Assembly (NCBI GenBank): GCA_033961575.1
Contig: CM066729.1
Location: forward strand, 100,838,501 to 100,902,500
Source: Aselliscus stoliczkanus
Taxonomy: Eukaryota; Chordata; Mammalia; Chiroptera; Hipposideridae
Reading direction: 5' to 3'
DNA: 64,000 nucleotides
In this document: piece after piece, positions 35,001-47,294 of the stretch
Layout of the letters: each line of letters begins with the position of its first letter
Position numbering within the stretch: position 1 is the stretch's first letter
Translations under genes and position numbers: made by a program
Notes under the pieces: generated by a model
Databases searched by the model: none
Told to the model about the DNA's origin: nothing
What the model saw: only the letters and a program-made list of their open reading frames with translations

Positions 35001-35828
35001 GTTTGCCTCGAGGTATCTTTTGATTTTCTCCTTGATCTCATTTGTGACCCACTTGCTATTTAGTAGCATGTTATTTAGCCTCCATTTATTTGACAGCTTT
35101 CCGGGGTTCTTCTTATAATTGATTTCTAGTTTCATACCATTGTGGTCAAAGAAGACACTTGTAATGATTTCAGTCTTCTTAAATTTATTGAGACTTGTTT
35201 TGTGGCCTAACATGTGGTCTATCTTAGAAAATGTTCCATGTGCACTTGAGAAGAATGTATATTCTGTAGCTTTGGGGTGAAATGCTCTGAAAATGTCTGT
35301 TAATTCCAGCTGGTCTAATGTGTCATTTAAGGTCACTGTTTCCGCATTGATTTTCTGTCTGGAGGACCTGTCCATTGGTGACAGTGGGTTGTTGAAGTCC
35401 CCTACTATGATAGTGTTACTGTTGATATCCGTTTTTATGTCTGACAATATCTGTTTTATATATTTAGGAGCTCCTATGTTAGGTGCATAGATGTTTACTA
35501 GGGTTATGTCCTCTTGTTGGATTGATCCCTTTATTATTATGAAGTGTCCTTCTTTGTCCTTTATTATATTCTTCAATTTAAAGTCCAGTTTATCTGATGT
35601 AAGTATCGCTACTCCAGCTGTTTTCTCTGTTCCATTTGCATGAAATACTTTACTTTATCCCTTTACTTTCAGCCTGTACGTGTCTTTTGATTTGAGGTGT
35701 GTCTCTTATATACAGCATATGCCGGAGTCTTGCTTTCTTATCCATTCAGCCACCCTATGACTTTTGATTGGAGCATTTATTCCATTTACATCTAACGTGA
35801 TTATTGATAGGTGCATATTAATTGTCAT
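32056..35828 (-). pseudogene. L1 ORF2 pseudogene (endonuclease/RT)
   Basis: About 3.77 kb, near the normal length of ORF2. The endonuclease part shows NAPIKSHRVAEWI, VNIYAPN and VGDFNNPLS. The reverse transcriptase part lies in a 408-codon open segment (33042-34268) with [33 protein letters not shown] and the LYADDMILY active site. The carboxyl region shows WSAMWSR-type and YYSAIKKNEI sequence and ends CGI. Several stops and frameshifts separate the pieces. Confidence 0.92.
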
Positions 35829-35880
35829 TTTATTATTTGTGTTCCTAGTCTTCCTTAGTTAGGTTGCTTTTCTCTTCTGC

Positions 35881-36756
35881 TTAAAGAAGCCCTTTTAACA
35901 TTTCCTGCAAAGCTGGCTTGGTGGTAATGAATTCCCTTAACTTGTTTTTTTCTGGGAAGTTCTTTATCTCTCCTTCAATTTTAAATGATAACCTTGCTGG
36001 ATACAGCAATCTGGGTTATAGGCCTTTATTTTTCATCACTTTGAAAACTTCCTGCCACTCCCTTCTGGCCTGCAAAGTTTCTGTAGAAAAGTCAGCTGAT
36101 AATCTTATGGGGGTGCCCTTGTAAGTAACTTGTTGCCTTTCCCTTGCTGCTTTAAGGATTCTGTCTTTGTCCTTAACTCTTGCCATTTTCATTAGAATGT
36201 GTCTTGGTGTGGGCCTGTTTGGGATCATCCTGGTTGGAACGCTCTACACTTCCTGGGCTTGTATTTCAATGTCCTTTGCTAGGTTAGGGAAGTTTTCAGA
36301 CATTATTACTTCAAATATGTTCTCAATCCCTTGCTCCTTCTCTTCTCCTTCCGGTACTCCGATGATCCGAGGGTTATTGCATTTGATGTTGTCCCCCAGC
36401 TCTCTTAAACTATTTTCAATGTTTTTCATTCTTTTTTCTTTTTGTTGTTCTGCTTGGGTGATCTCTGTTATCTTTTCTTATAAGTCACTGATTCGATTTT
36501 CTGCTTCGTCCAATCTGCTAGTCATTCCATCGAATTTGTTATTTAATTCAGTAATTGCATTCTTAAGTTCTAGCTGGTTGCTTTTCATGATTTCTCTATC
36601 CTTCTTTATATTTTCATTAATTTCCTTGAACATTCTAATAATCAGTGTTCTGAGTTCTATCTCCGATAGGTTGTTTACCTCTATTTCCTCTAGTTCCACT
36701 GATTCAGGAGGTTTCTTCTGTTCTTTTATTTGGGTTGTATTTCTTTGTCTCCCCAT
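35881..36756 (-). pseudogene. L1 ORF1 pseudogene
   Basis: It starts MGRQRNTTQIKEQKKP and shows the heptad-like coiled-coil region (ELKNAITELNNKFDGMTSRL) ending in ISDL, where a stop occurs. The RNA-binding part follows in pieces (IGVPEGEEKEQGIENIFEVI; PRHILMKMARVKDKDRILKA). It ends at ALQEMLKGLL and a stop. In an active L1 this would be the RNA-binding trimeric chaperone of the retrotransposition particle. Stops and at least one frameshift disable it. Confidence 0.88.
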
Positions 36757-36925
36757 TCTGGTCTACTCTTTGTGCTTGCTTTGATATAACAGATAGATCC
36801 CCCAGGTTTCTCAGTCTTTTCTGGGTAAACTTATATGGTGTGTGTGTCCTTTATATTTGAATCACTCAATCTCCCTATTCTCTTGTGCGTGTATATCTGA
36901 GGTGTTCCTTGTGTTGTGTGTCTTC

Positions 36926-36943
36926 ATAGTGTGGTGAAATTTT
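36926..36943 (+). repeat. L1 target duplication, right copy
   Basis: Exact copy of 31521-31538. Confidence 0.95.
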
Positions 36944-37045
36944 ACCATTGAGGAAAACTGGACAAAGTGTACACAGGATTTCTCAGTATTATTTCTTAAA
37001 TCTGCTTGTGAATCTAAATTTAACTCAATAAAATTTTTAATTTGA
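36944..37045 (+). repeat. Old L1 3' UTR end, right of younger L1
   Basis: It continues the host L1: accattgaggaaaactggac, then ctcaataaaatttttaattt as the end with its polyadenylation-like signal. Confidence 0.85.
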
Positions 37046-37057
37046 AAAATGGACAGG

Positions 37058-38113
37058 CCAAGAAACCGTCAACAAAACAAAGAGGCAACCAACAAAATGG
37101 GAGAAGATATTTGCAAACAATGCCACTACTAAGGGGCTAATATCCAAAATATATTAAAAAAAAAAAAAAAAAAAAACTCATACAACTCAACAACAAAAAC
37201 ACAAACAATCCAATTAAAAAATAGGTGGAGGACCCTGAACAGACACTTCTCCCAACAAGACATACAAATAGCCAACAGATATATGAAAAAATGCTCAACT
37301 TCACTAGCTATTAGGGAAATGCAAATCAAAACCACAATGAAATACTACTTCACATCAGTTAGAATGGCTATTAGCAACAAGAAAAATAATAAGTGTTAAA
37401 GAGACTGTGGAGAAAAAGCAACCCTCATACACTGTTGGTGGGAATGTAAGTTGGTACAGCCACTATGGAAGGCAGTATGGGTATTCCTCAAAAAATTAAG
37501 AACAGAATTATTTTATGACCCAGCAATCCTCTCTTGGGTATCTACCAAAAAAATCTGAAAACATTTATCTATAAAGATATATGTGCTCCGGTGTTCACTG
37601 CAGCTTTATTTACAGTGGCCAAGACATAAAAACAACAAAAGTGTCCTTCAATAGATGATTGAATAAAGAAGATGTGGTATATATACACAATGAAATACTA
37701 TTCTGCCATAAGAAATAACGAAATACTGCCATTTGCAACAACATGGATGGATCTTGAAATTATTATGCTAGCAAAATAAATCAGAAAGGAAAAGTCAAGA
37801 CCCATACAACTTCACTCATATGTGGCATATAAAACTGAAAGCAACAAAGGAAAAAGACAAGCAAATGAAGAAACAAAAACTCATAGACACAGACAACAGT
37901 TTAGTGGTTACCAGAGGGTAAGGGAGGAGGGGCAAAGGAGAAGAGGGTAAAGGGGATCAAATATATGGTGATGAAAGGAGAACTTACTCTTGGTGGTGAA
38001 CACACAATGTGATATATAGATGATGTATTATAGAGTTGTACACTTGAAAGCTATGTAATTTTATTAATTATTGTCACCCCAACAAATTTAATTAAAAATA
38101 AATGAATTAATTA
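37058..38113 (+). repeat. 5'-truncated L1
   Basis: L1 ORF2 carboxyl end (aagaaaccgtcaacaaaaca, atgctcaacttcactagcta, actgttggtgggaatgtaag, gatgaatggat-type sequence) and short 3' UTR ending tgtcaccccaacaaatttaa. A degenerate repeat (ggacaggccaa / tgacaagcccaa) at the ends may be the target duplication. It contains a 20-base A run at 37155. Confidence 0.85.
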
Positions 38114-38169
38114 ATTGACAAGCCCAATTCTGGATAATAGAAAACATCACTAATGTTTAAAGAATTATG

Positions 38170-38308
38170 GGCTGGCTGAGTGGCTCAGTTGCTTAAGAGC
38201 TTGCTCAAGTGTGCGAACTGAGCTCTGAACAACAGCAGTTCGATGCCCAGCCTGAGCTGAGCTGCCAACAGGTAGCAGGATGGCTCAGCTAAAAAAAAAA
38301 AAAAAAAA
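38170..38308 (+). mobile_element. Third SINE type, second copy
   Basis: The head gctggctgagtggctcagtt and box B-like agcagttcgatgccc end aggatggctcagct plus a run of A. An 11-bp duplication with one mismatch (aaagaattatg / aaagaattacg) is at 38159-38169 and 38309-38319. Confidence 0.87.
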
Positions 38309-38319
38309 AAAGAATTACG

Positions 38320-39022
38320 ATAATTTAAAATTGATAGCAACTGTGACTGTAAAACGTTGACAATGACTGAGATTAAACACATTTTTAAATGATAATCTAT
38401 TTTAAATATACCCCAGTAACCAAGGTCAGTGGCACTGACTGGAAATTTTTCTCATAAGATTCTTCATATAACAGGATTTATTTTTATTTATAAACCACTT
38501 CTAGGTTTTCATCTATAAATAGAATAATTTTGCTCTTTCTACTATCTCTTCATAAATCTAATTATTTAATCCATTTCTAAAAGATTCTCTCTTGTTCTTC
38601 AATTAATTCCTCTTGTCTAACTCTAAATATATTAGAAAGATTATTATTTACTTGCACTTTTTTTTGTATTTATATAGTTTAGTTTCAGTTCCCAAAAGTG
38701 TGGTAATAGTGTAGATAGATGTCTTCAACTTTGTAACCTGTTATATGCTGACATAACTCTAAGAATGGGGAGGATCATACAAATCATACAAATCTGAGGG
38801 GAAAAAAACAAGGACCTTGATTGTTTGGGAAAAATATTACCCAAAGCATTTTATCTAAAAAATCAAGTCCTTATTTGAATTCATACAATTGGCTCATAAC
38901 AAGTTTTAAAGTTCCTTGAAAGTGCATGATGTAATTTGAGTGGATAGAAAGACCATTTTGAATAAAATATAAATTACTATTAAAACTAATTATCTGTTCA
39001 TTTGATGAAAATGTTAACTTAC
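38320..39022. other. LIPI intron 7 near exon 7, unassigned
   Basis: AT-rich unique-looking intron sequence. No exon or named repeat was found. Confidence 0.45.
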
Positions 39023-39124
39023 TACAAAATGGGTTTTTGCCACTAGTATCCAAAAATGCAGTGGTCTTATGAGATCTTTGTGCTTTTTCTTTTAAAACAT
39101 CTTTCCACTGCTCAGCCTGAATAC
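39023..39124 (-). CDS. LIPI: LIPI exon 7
   Basis: This 102-bp exon (2+99+1) has acceptor ctcaaatcccag and donor TTTGTA|gtaagt. It encodes GIQAEQWKDVLKEKAQRSHK and then TTAFLDTSGKNPFC, the junction between the lipase domain and the C-terminal PLAT-like domain (AFLDTSG then PFC). The first half diverges from remembered human sequence, as expected for this linker. It is followed by the 13-kb intron 7. Confidence 0.9.
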
Positions 39125-39314
39125 CTGGGATTTGAGAAATAGAACATTAGAAATTGGATTTTCATCAAATAGCTTACAAAAATTTCAAATTACTAAGGGA
39201 ACTAAAGCATCAATATATAGTAACATAATAATTAATATTATTTTATTAATGGATTTTTATAACAAATTCTTTTTCAAATAATTTTACATTTTATTTCTTT
39301 CAATTACAATAACT

Positions 39315-39660
39315 CTTTTTTATTTTTATGGTTGAGGGACTACATATTTATTTATTTATGTTTCAATTACCATTGACATACAATATTATGTTAGTTTCAG
39401 GTGTATAACATAGTGATTAGACATTTATGTACCTAAAGAAGTGCTCACCCCAATAAGTCTAGTACTCATCTGACACCTTATATAGTTATCACAGTATTGA
39501 CTTATATTCCCTAAGCTGCGCTTCACATCCCTGTGACTCTTTTTTATAACTGGCAATTTGTACTTACTTAATCTCTTTCACCTTTTTTACCCATCTGCCA
39601 ACCGCCCTCCCATTGGGTGACCATCAATTTGTTCTTTGTATTTATGATGAATCTTTTAAA
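39315..39660 (-). repeat. L1 3' UTR fragment, sense to LIPI
   Basis: The complement pattern gttagtttcaggtgtataac, then cttatattccctaagctg and ttgttctttgtatttatga is that of an L1 3' end, as at 1.2 kb and 31.5 kb. Confidence 0.65.
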
Positions 39661-40539
39661 AGTTAAACTTTTGTTTTCTCAGATTTCTGCACTTACTCCC
39701 ACATATTTTAATTGAAAAAAGTGTTTTGCCATTCTTGATGGTGATCAATGGAGCACATAATGAAGAATGGACTTAATTATTAATCCTGTAGGGAGTGTCA
39801 TTCATAAGAGATCTGCATTCATTAATAAATTAAGGTTGTGTGTTTTTCCCATTTTGCCCTGTGTTTTTCAGGGTATTCTGAATCTCTCATTGATAGCTAA
39901 CCTGCCCTTTGACCAGTTCATTAATTGTCTTTTACAGATGTTGCCTGTTTTCAACTGTTTTAATAAGTCCTAATGAGACTGAAGACTCCCTAACCGTCAT
40001 CCTCAAAGCATATTGGACAAAACTACTTATTTAATGGGAGAATTATAGCCCAGGTAATGGATTAAAGGCGGGAGAGTATGTACTGAACATGGTCAAGTAG
40101 AAACACCTCTGAGTAGGGTCTGGGAAGAGAGAACAAAGAGAAAGGTGAGATTATGCTGGTTTTAATAATAACTCTTAAACTGAAGATTCACAAACAAGTC
40201 TACTCCCTTGACAGATATCTTATTGGAGCTTAGCATATTTTATATGGCTACTGTCCACCTGTAGAAATGTTTACTATTGTATTACAAATTCAGAGTTTTA
40301 CCTGTAACTTTTTTTAGTAAACTCAGCAGAATACATTGATTAGCTAAAACTTGAAAACAAATTTAGCTCCATGACTACAGCCCCCAATTCTATTATATAT
40401 ACAGTCATATAGATATGATATGCATATGTATACATTATACATATTATATATAGCATAGATAGCATCTATATATCTATACATATATTAGAGATTAATATAT
40501 ATATTTCAGAATGTACATTGAATGTACATATAGAATATG

Positions 40540-40577
<38 letters not shown>

Positions 40578-41720
40578 GTATATATTTAAGATGCTTCCCA
40601 CTTCCTGTATTTGTCTGTTCCCACATTGCTACCTCCAAATTTGACATCTGAATGTAGTAGAAAGCATGCTTAACAGACTTCAGGGGTTTAACACTAGTTC
40701 TCATTTGTGTCCTTAAGCAATCCATATGTTCACAGTAGGTCACAATTTTCTTATTTATATGGAAAAGTGATGGGACCAGAAAAGCAATCCCCAACATGAG
40801 GTCTGAAAAAAACTAATTCCACAAAATGTCTTGTAGACTGACAGGATCTATTGGAAAATAAGTGTGGTGAAGCCTGTGGATTTCCTGCCTCCTCTAGTGA
40901 TTCTCTGTGTACATTAGCATAAGCCTCCTGCTGAAGAAAACTGCAGGGAGCTTTTAATTCATTCAGCCTTTGTAATTGCTCCCCATTTCACTGAGCCCCT
41001 TTGGCTTTGGAAACATTTCTGGCAAATCCTGTCAAGATACTGATCAGATGTTTACATGCTCATGACATGCTTGGGTCTGATGTTCTCTTTAGGAGGAAAC
41101 CCTTAACAAACAGCCTTTGAGATTCTTTTCAGCTCCAACATTCTGTTTTTATGTGGAATCTTTTTCTCTAAATTTCTCACTGACAGGCTTTCATTATCAG
41201 AAGCTGTAATGCTACTTAACTGCTCTTACTGAACTTTATCAGTTTAGAAGTTGTGAACTTATTAGTCATGGCCACTTGCTAAGAGCCAATGAAAGGCTAA
41301 CTATGGTTCACACCTCTTCACTTGCTCCTAACACTTTCTATAAAAAAACAAACAAACAAGAAAAACCCTCAGTGCCACTAAGAATGCACAAGCCTCTTTC
41401 TTCAGTGCAAATATAGATGGATGATAAATAGACAGTGAGATCCTTTTGAATATTAAGAACAAGGATCATCATAAAGCTATCAAATTTGCCTACTATATTG
41501 ACGACAGAAAGGCAGTTATTCAAGTTCCTCTCACTAAATATCTCTAAAATATTTACTAGGAATGAACTATGTTCTCTGGTTGTTCCACAGGTACTTTTTC
41601 TATAAAATGTTGACATATTCACAAATAAATGAAAGCTTCCAAGAAAAAAATAGTGAGACAATTATGTTACTCATTTTCCACAAAGAATCATAGTATTATA
41701 ATTATAACAATCTCTCTTAC
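39661..41720. other. LIPI intron 6, mostly unassigned
   Basis: Unique-looking intron DNA with an AT-alternating tract at 40,390-40,600. No exon was seen. The ORF-like segments near 40.5 and 41.4 kb are not gene-like. Confidence 0.45.
40544..40572. repeat. (TA)n microsatellite
   Basis: A perfect TA run within a broader AT-alternating stretch. Confidence 0.95.
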
Positions 41721-41888
41721 CTAGCCTTGGACATGATTTTTTCTTAAAGTTGTCACAATCCACACATAAACCAGTCTTGTAATCTTCATATGAATGACAA
41801 GGAAATGAAATAAAATTGCAGTTTGTTTCCAAAGTTGCCATGAACAAGTAAACTGCTCTCTGGTGGTCACACTTAATAAATTGTATTC
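41721..41888 (-). CDS. LIPI: LIPI exon 6: catalytic His
   Basis: This 168-bp exon (2+165+1) has acceptor tttcatgcctaag and donor GGCTAG|gtaaga. It encodes IQFIKCDHQRAVYLFMATLE, where the His of CDHQRAV completes the Ser-Asp-His triad. A cysteine-rich stretch follows (TNCNFISFPCHSYEDYKTGL, then CVDCDNFKKKSCPRL). The spacing of the cysteines matches the LIPH/LIPI subgroup. No premature stop is present. Confidence 0.95.
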   Translation of the reverse strand, partial: EYNLLSVTTREQFTCSWQLWKQTAILFHFLVIHMKITRLVYVWIVTTLRKNHVQG

Positions 41889-42837
41889 CTTAGGCATGAA
41901 AAATCAAGTAAAAGAATTGTAGGTGTATTAAACCAAGTTCAAGTAAATTAGAGAAAAATTAAAGATTAAATTCTACTCAATACTGTGTTTTATGAATATT
42001 AAAGTATTGACTACAATGCACAGTGTTATCTCAAGCAACTAAAAAATGTAGTACTGAAAATTTAAATTTAGTATCTTTTACATGAGATTTATAAGAAATT
42101 TTTCTATAGTAATAATTAACACAGTAAAAATGTTCAATTTCAATAATTTAACAAATTCTACAAACATAGTGCTACAAAGCTTAATAACTAGTATATTCAT
42201 CTCTCCCTTCTAACCCAACACACTTAACATTTCTACTCAGTGTCAGAGATGACTTATGAAATGGGTGACAAAATTTTTATCACATCCCTTTTCCTTGCCC
42301 AACTTCTTATATCCTTTGACCAAACTTTTCCAGCCACTATAGCCTTCAGCAATGTGATACTTGACCAGTTGGCACTGTAGAACTCAGAACATTTCTCACT
42401 AAGGCTCTGAAGTGAGTCAAATTCCATACCTGGATCAGTTGCTGAGCTATTTATGTACAAAACAACCAGGTGCAAGAGTTTACAAATCTGTGTACAGTAC
42501 TATGATGACAGTAAAGATTAAATCCTGAGACTGAACTTGTGTTATATGATCCTCAGCTATCTGTACTTCGTCAATGACTTATAACGTCTCCTAATGTTTA
42601 CAATTATAAACTAAAACTATAAAGTAATAACTCTTATCCATGACCAAATGGAGTGTCTACTGGTAACCTTTATGAACTAAGAAGGATCAAATTAAACCAT
42701 TTTTCACTGATAACTCTCCAGAATTATGGGCATTGGAGATCAAAATCTTGCCCACAGGTTAAGAGGGAAAAAGTAAGTTGATTTACTTTTATTATTTTTG
42801 AAGCATATGTAATTCGTTTGAAAATCAATTGGTGTAC
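41889..42837. other. LIPI intron 5
   Basis: About 0.95 kb between exons 6 and 5. No repeat was recognised. Confidence 0.5.
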
Positions 42838-42927
42838 CTGAAAATATTGATTTAGGACAGCCAGGTTGCTCTACTCCTCCATTTGGATAAAAATCTATGT
42901 GTCCCAAGGGTTCTTCAATGCCTAAAG
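42838..42927 (-). CDS. LIPI: LIPI exon 5
   Basis: This 90-bp exon (2+87+1) lies between acceptor atttccttctcag and donor TTTCAG|gtacac. It encodes LGIEEPLGHIDFYPNGG and then VEQPGCPKSIFSG, the glycine/asparagine-rich surface block GHIDFYPNGG plus the first cysteine of the disulfide-bounded short lid region found in LIPH and LIPI. The exon is intact and nearly the same as remembered human LIPI. Confidence 0.95.
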
Positions 42928-44529
42928 CTGAGAAGGAAATCACCCAAAAATCACCAAGTGCACATATTCAGGTCAGCAACACTTGTATAAAACAATATCT
43001 CCTATAAAATCCATTGAAAGTGACTTTTTTAAAAGTTGAATAGAAAATAAATGCAATTTTTAAGAAGACGAATTTTCCTGCTACTAATTCCTCAAATTAA
43101 TTCCCCATTAAAATTATGTTTCAGTAATTTAACACATTTACCAGTCACTGGTATACTATGGGCCCACTGAAATTCTTTGTACTCTGAATATATAAGTAAG
43201 AAAGAAAAGTGGAGCAAAATTCATTGTAGTAAAATTATATTCCACTGGAAGGAAGACATAAGTAAAAATATACTATGTCAGGTAATAAGTGTTATAGGAA
43301 AAATTAAATAGAGAATATTAAGTCACTAGTGAGGGTAGTAGGTTGCACTTTTAAGTAATTTAGTAAAAGAATTTCCCAGTGAGGAGGTGACAGTTGAACA
43401 AAGACGTAAATGAGGCAGTGAGTCAAGTAGGTGCTGTGAACATCCCTGGGGTATTCAAGGAAGCCAGGTAAACTAGAGTATCATGTGTAAGAGGGAGCAT
43501 TGCAGAAAATGAAGCCAAGTCACTTAGGACCTTTTAGGCAAGATTCTGGATAATAATGCCTAGAACTTGGTGCTAGACTCACAAATTGGAAAACAATGTA
43601 AATATGCCGCTTCACCTGGAACAAGCTGGGCCAAGGTGACATGAAATATGTAGCTATGATTTAAGGGCTTCTGTATATCTGTAGATCCTGGCAGCAATGG
43701 GAAAGGTGCAAATTCTGGGTCCATTACCAATATGGGGTCTAACCCAGAGGGGCATAGGAATGAAAGAGGGTAGCAAATTCAAAATACTCAGGATTGTGAT
43801 TAGATATAAAATCTGATTGCCAAGTAAGACTGCTTTGGCTTGAAGCACAAGAAATTTCCTACAACATAATGAACTCTTGAAAGAGATGAGTAATAGATTT
43901 AGCATAACGAAGATAAATATTTGGATCTGATAGTAAGGATTAAGCTGTAACAAATTTATTTAATTCTAGTACGTAACAGAACAAGTTAGCAGCTAGTGAG
44001 GTTCCCAGGGTGTGAAACCCCTGGACGTGTGCATTATGAGGGCAGGAATTCAGCTAATAAGGAAAGACAAAGTACAACTTAGATGACTTCATTAGATGTC
44101 ATGTATGTGATTCAAAGCATATATGTGATTTGATTGTGACAGTGGTGAGGGCATAGTAACCAATCCCACTGACATTTAGTCACTTAGTTTGTGGAATTTA
44201 AGCAAGGAAAAACTAAATAGGACCCCAAAAAAGTCCAATATTTTTTGAAATCTTTAAAATTTCCTCATATCTGAACTCAATATGAAATTCCAAAACGATG
44301 GGTTCTAGGTTTGGAGCCATCATTTTCTCCAACCTGCCACTGAATTAGAATCAAACCAAAAAGACTGCTCGGGAATCAGGGAAAAGCAAAAGATATTACT
44401 AACTTATAAGCAGCCTTTGATTCAGGCATGTCATTTCTCTTTTATCAGATGGAGGGGACAGGGCAGCTTGGTCTGCTTAGGTCATTCATTCCCTTGGTTT
44501 CAAGAAGGGTGGATAGAGCAGATATGGCT
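42928..44529. other. LIPI intron 4, unassigned part
   Basis: No exon. About 43,220-43,540 resembles an eroded ancient interspersed repeat, but I cannot name it. Confidence 0.4.
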
Positions 44530-45420
44530 CTTTAATTTTCTTTTTATTGTAAGATATAACACATACATGCAGAAAAGAACATCAAACATGATGCTAACGA
44601 CTGATTATTTTTTTACAAAGCAAATAGCCACTTAGCTATCATACTTCTGCCAAGAAATAGAACCTTCGAAGCCCCTAGTGTGCCCTTATCCAATCACCAG
44701 CTTCTCTTTTTCCCCTAAAAAAAAAAAAAAAAAAAAAAATTTAAAAAACTTTTCTGTTAATAAAATTATTTATTTTGCTCTTCTTTGCTTTCAAGAATGT
44801 TTCCCAAAACATTGTAGTTTAGAGTTGCCCTTTTTTTAAAAAAAAAAAAGATCTTTTTTGGGGAATTGGGGGAGGGAAACAGCATTGGGGAACCAGGGAA
44901 GGGGAACAGACAAGTTGTCCTTTTGTTCTTCAGTCTAGTTGTGGAGGACATTGCTTCACTGGCCCATGTTGGTATCATCATTGCGTTCTTGGGTGAGGCA
45001 GATCGGTCACCGGCCTCTGGACGGTCGCTCACAGCGGCTCTTGGCAGCTCACCGGCTGCCCACTGTTCACACTGGCTGCTGGCCACTCATTGTAGCTTAC
45101 GGCAGTCCACTGCAGCAGGAGCTGCAGCTATGCCGTCCTGAGGACTCACAGCAGCCCAGCTCCAGGTGGAGCTGTTGTTCACCATCTTAGCTATAGAGGG
45201 CAGTGTCACTGGCCCATATATGTGGGATCCAAACCAGGGCCGCTGGCGTCCCAAGCCAGCTCTTAATAAACGCACCACTCGGCTGGCCCTAGATTTGCTC
45301 TTTTTAAAAATATATATAAATTGAATTAAATTTCATGTATGCTTTTGTGTCTGGCTTCTTTAGATTAGTACATTTGTGATATTAATCTATGTTGTTACAT
45401 GAATATTTGGTGTCAAAAAT
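44530..45420 (-). repeat. Old L1 3' fragment, split by a SINE
   Basis: The left part (attgtaagatataacacata and following) and the right part (gtctggcttctttagattag, atctatgttgttacatgaat) resemble antisense old L1 terminal sequence. The long SINE at 44.84 kb divides it. A poly(A) tract at 44,717-44,739 is included. Confidence 0.4.
44841..45290 (-). mobile_element. Long VES-like SINE
   Basis: The tail complement (ttttttggggaattggggga) is at the left and the head complement (ccactcggctggccct) at the right. An imperfect target duplication of about 20 bp (agagttgccctttttttaaa / agatttgctctttttaaaaa) surrounds it. Confidence 0.85.
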
Positions 45421-45533
45421 CTCTGTTCCTCAATTGTGATAATCATAAAAAGATCAATCAAAGGTGCCAACTTTGTGGCCTCTAGTGGCAACTTAGGTCT
45501 GATAGGCTGAGTCATCCAAAGATGTTGAGATTA

Positions 45534-45909
45534 CAGTTGACCACCATATCCATGGTTTCCACATCCACAGATTCAACCAACCATGAATCAAAAATATTTG
45601 AAAAAAAAAAAAATGTTACTCTGTTACCAACATGTACTATGTAGTAAGGCCTATGATGGTTGCATCTGTACCGACTTTATTTTCTTGTCATTATTCCCTA
45701 AACAATGTAGTATAACAATGATTTACATAGCATTTACATTGTATTAGGTATTACAAGCAATATAGAGATGTTTTAAAGTATACAGGAGAATGTGTGTAGA
45801 TTATATGCAAAATATTACACCCTTTTATATAAGGGACTTGAACATCTGTGAATTTTGGTATCTGTGGAGATCCTGGAACCAATGCCCTGTGGATACTAAG
45901 AGACATCTG
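45534..45909 (-). repeat. MER2 (Tigger-group) DNA transposon
   Basis: The order cagttgaccaccatatccat, gattcaaccaaccatgaatc, ttcttgtcattattccctaa, ttacattgtattaggtatta, ataagggacttgaacatctg and cctggaaccaatgccctgtg is the MER2 pattern on the complement strand. TA flanks both ends. The size of about 376 bp is near the family's usual length. Confidence 0.88.
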
Positions 45910-45911
45910 TA

Positions 45912-46497
45912 TAAGACAATCCAAAAGAGTTTATTAGGAAAAGTTAAAAATGCAAACAAAAATAATAAAAATTATGAAGAGCTCATTCAAAAGGCCACAT
46001 AGGCAAAATTGAAATTGGGATTTCAGAAAGAAGGTCCAGACAAAGAGCTGCAGAGTAACTGGGCAGTAGGTGTGCTATGTGGGGGAATCTTAAGTTGATA
46101 TAAAGAAGACTTGAGAGTACGGGGTTATCATACTAGAACTATAAAACTTTGGGTACTGACTCCCTGTAAGATGAAGGTAAACTTAGATTCCAAAGAAGGA
46201 GCAGAATTGTTCCTATTATAGGCTCAGCCCATTTGGCACGAAGATATAGAAGTTGAAAAATTGTCATCTATGGCACTTACGGCATTTATGTTTCTCAGAA
46301 AATCATTGGTGTGGATCACCACAAGGTAAATTCGGAGGAATATGGGAACAAATAAATTACCTGGACCAAAGGAAAAGAAAAAGCTGAGGAAATAGAGAAG
46401 TAGGGGCAGTCTGAGAGTCACTTCCTTCTGTCTCTATCTTAGAATCATCTCCCCATACCCACAACCACAACACAAGTTAATCAGAGCAACATACTGG
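45912..46497. other. LIPI intron 4, unassigned
   Basis: No exon or named repeat was identified. Confidence 0.45.
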
Positions 46498-46715
46498 GGA
46501 AGTGCAGACTCTAATCAAAAGATATGATTTCAAATTCTGGCTCTACCACTTATTGGCCTTGTGATTTTTGGTCCTAGCTTCCTTATCAGTATAAAATGAT
46601 GATAATGATTATTTATTTCATGGGGACTTAGAAGAATTCCATAATTAATTTACATAAAGCATTTAACACATTGCCTGATATATAGGAAGAGATCAATAAA
46701 TATTAGTATCATTAG
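46498..46715 (+). repeat. MIR SINE
   Basis: tcaaattctggctctaccac, ttattggccttgtgatttt and cttccttatcagtataaaat, then agatcaataaatattag, give the MIR order of motifs. Confidence 0.78.
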
Positions 46716-47294
46716 TTTCAAATCAGAAGGGGATGAGGGCCATCTAAATTATTCCTTGAAAGTATCCAACCTACTCTGGCCAGAATTATCAACAATCTGT
46801 TAGACATTTACAGGAAGATAATTCTGAACAATGAGAAGTTATTTTCCCCACCTTGGGGGAAAGGTATTCTCTATCTGTGCCTGAATTGCTGTACTCAGTT
46901 CTAGTTGATACATATCATGGCGAGAAAAGGAGTGGTGAGAATGGTAACCTAAATATATCAAGAACATTAAACACGGGGGAAATTGTGATCAAATCAACTG
47001 TCAATAGCATAAACAGGATGAAGTATTGTTTTTATCAAATATCAATTTTTTAGGATGACATGACAGCTCTTGAAACCTAAAGGAGGAAAGCTACAGGCAA
47101 AGTGTGCCATTTGACACCAGAGGATTTCGTGAACTCCAAAAAACATTACTTTGGGGAAATATAATCAGAATATAATTACAGATTTATTATCACTTTATCC
47201 ACTACGCTTTCTCCTCTTATATTCTCCTTTTCCTTAGTATCAACATCTCATTTTTGATTTTCAAATAATTAAACAATAAATCCTGCATTGTTAC
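46716..47294. other. LIPI intron 4 near exon 4
   Basis: Unique-looking intron sequence. No repeat was recognised. Confidence 0.45.

Larger units (their letters stand above)
31539..36925 (-). mobile_element. L1 retrotransposon, nearly full length, dead
   Basis: This is a 5.39-kb L1 in the same sense as LIPI, inserted in an older antisense L1 with an exact 18-bp target duplication. From 5' to 3' it has only about 170 bp of 5' UTR, then ORF1, ORF2, a roughly 0.5-kb 3' UTR and an A/T tail (aataaataaat in the sense direction). Both ORFs are broken by stops and frameshifts, so it cannot move alone. It is much less decayed than its host L1. Confidence 0.95.
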
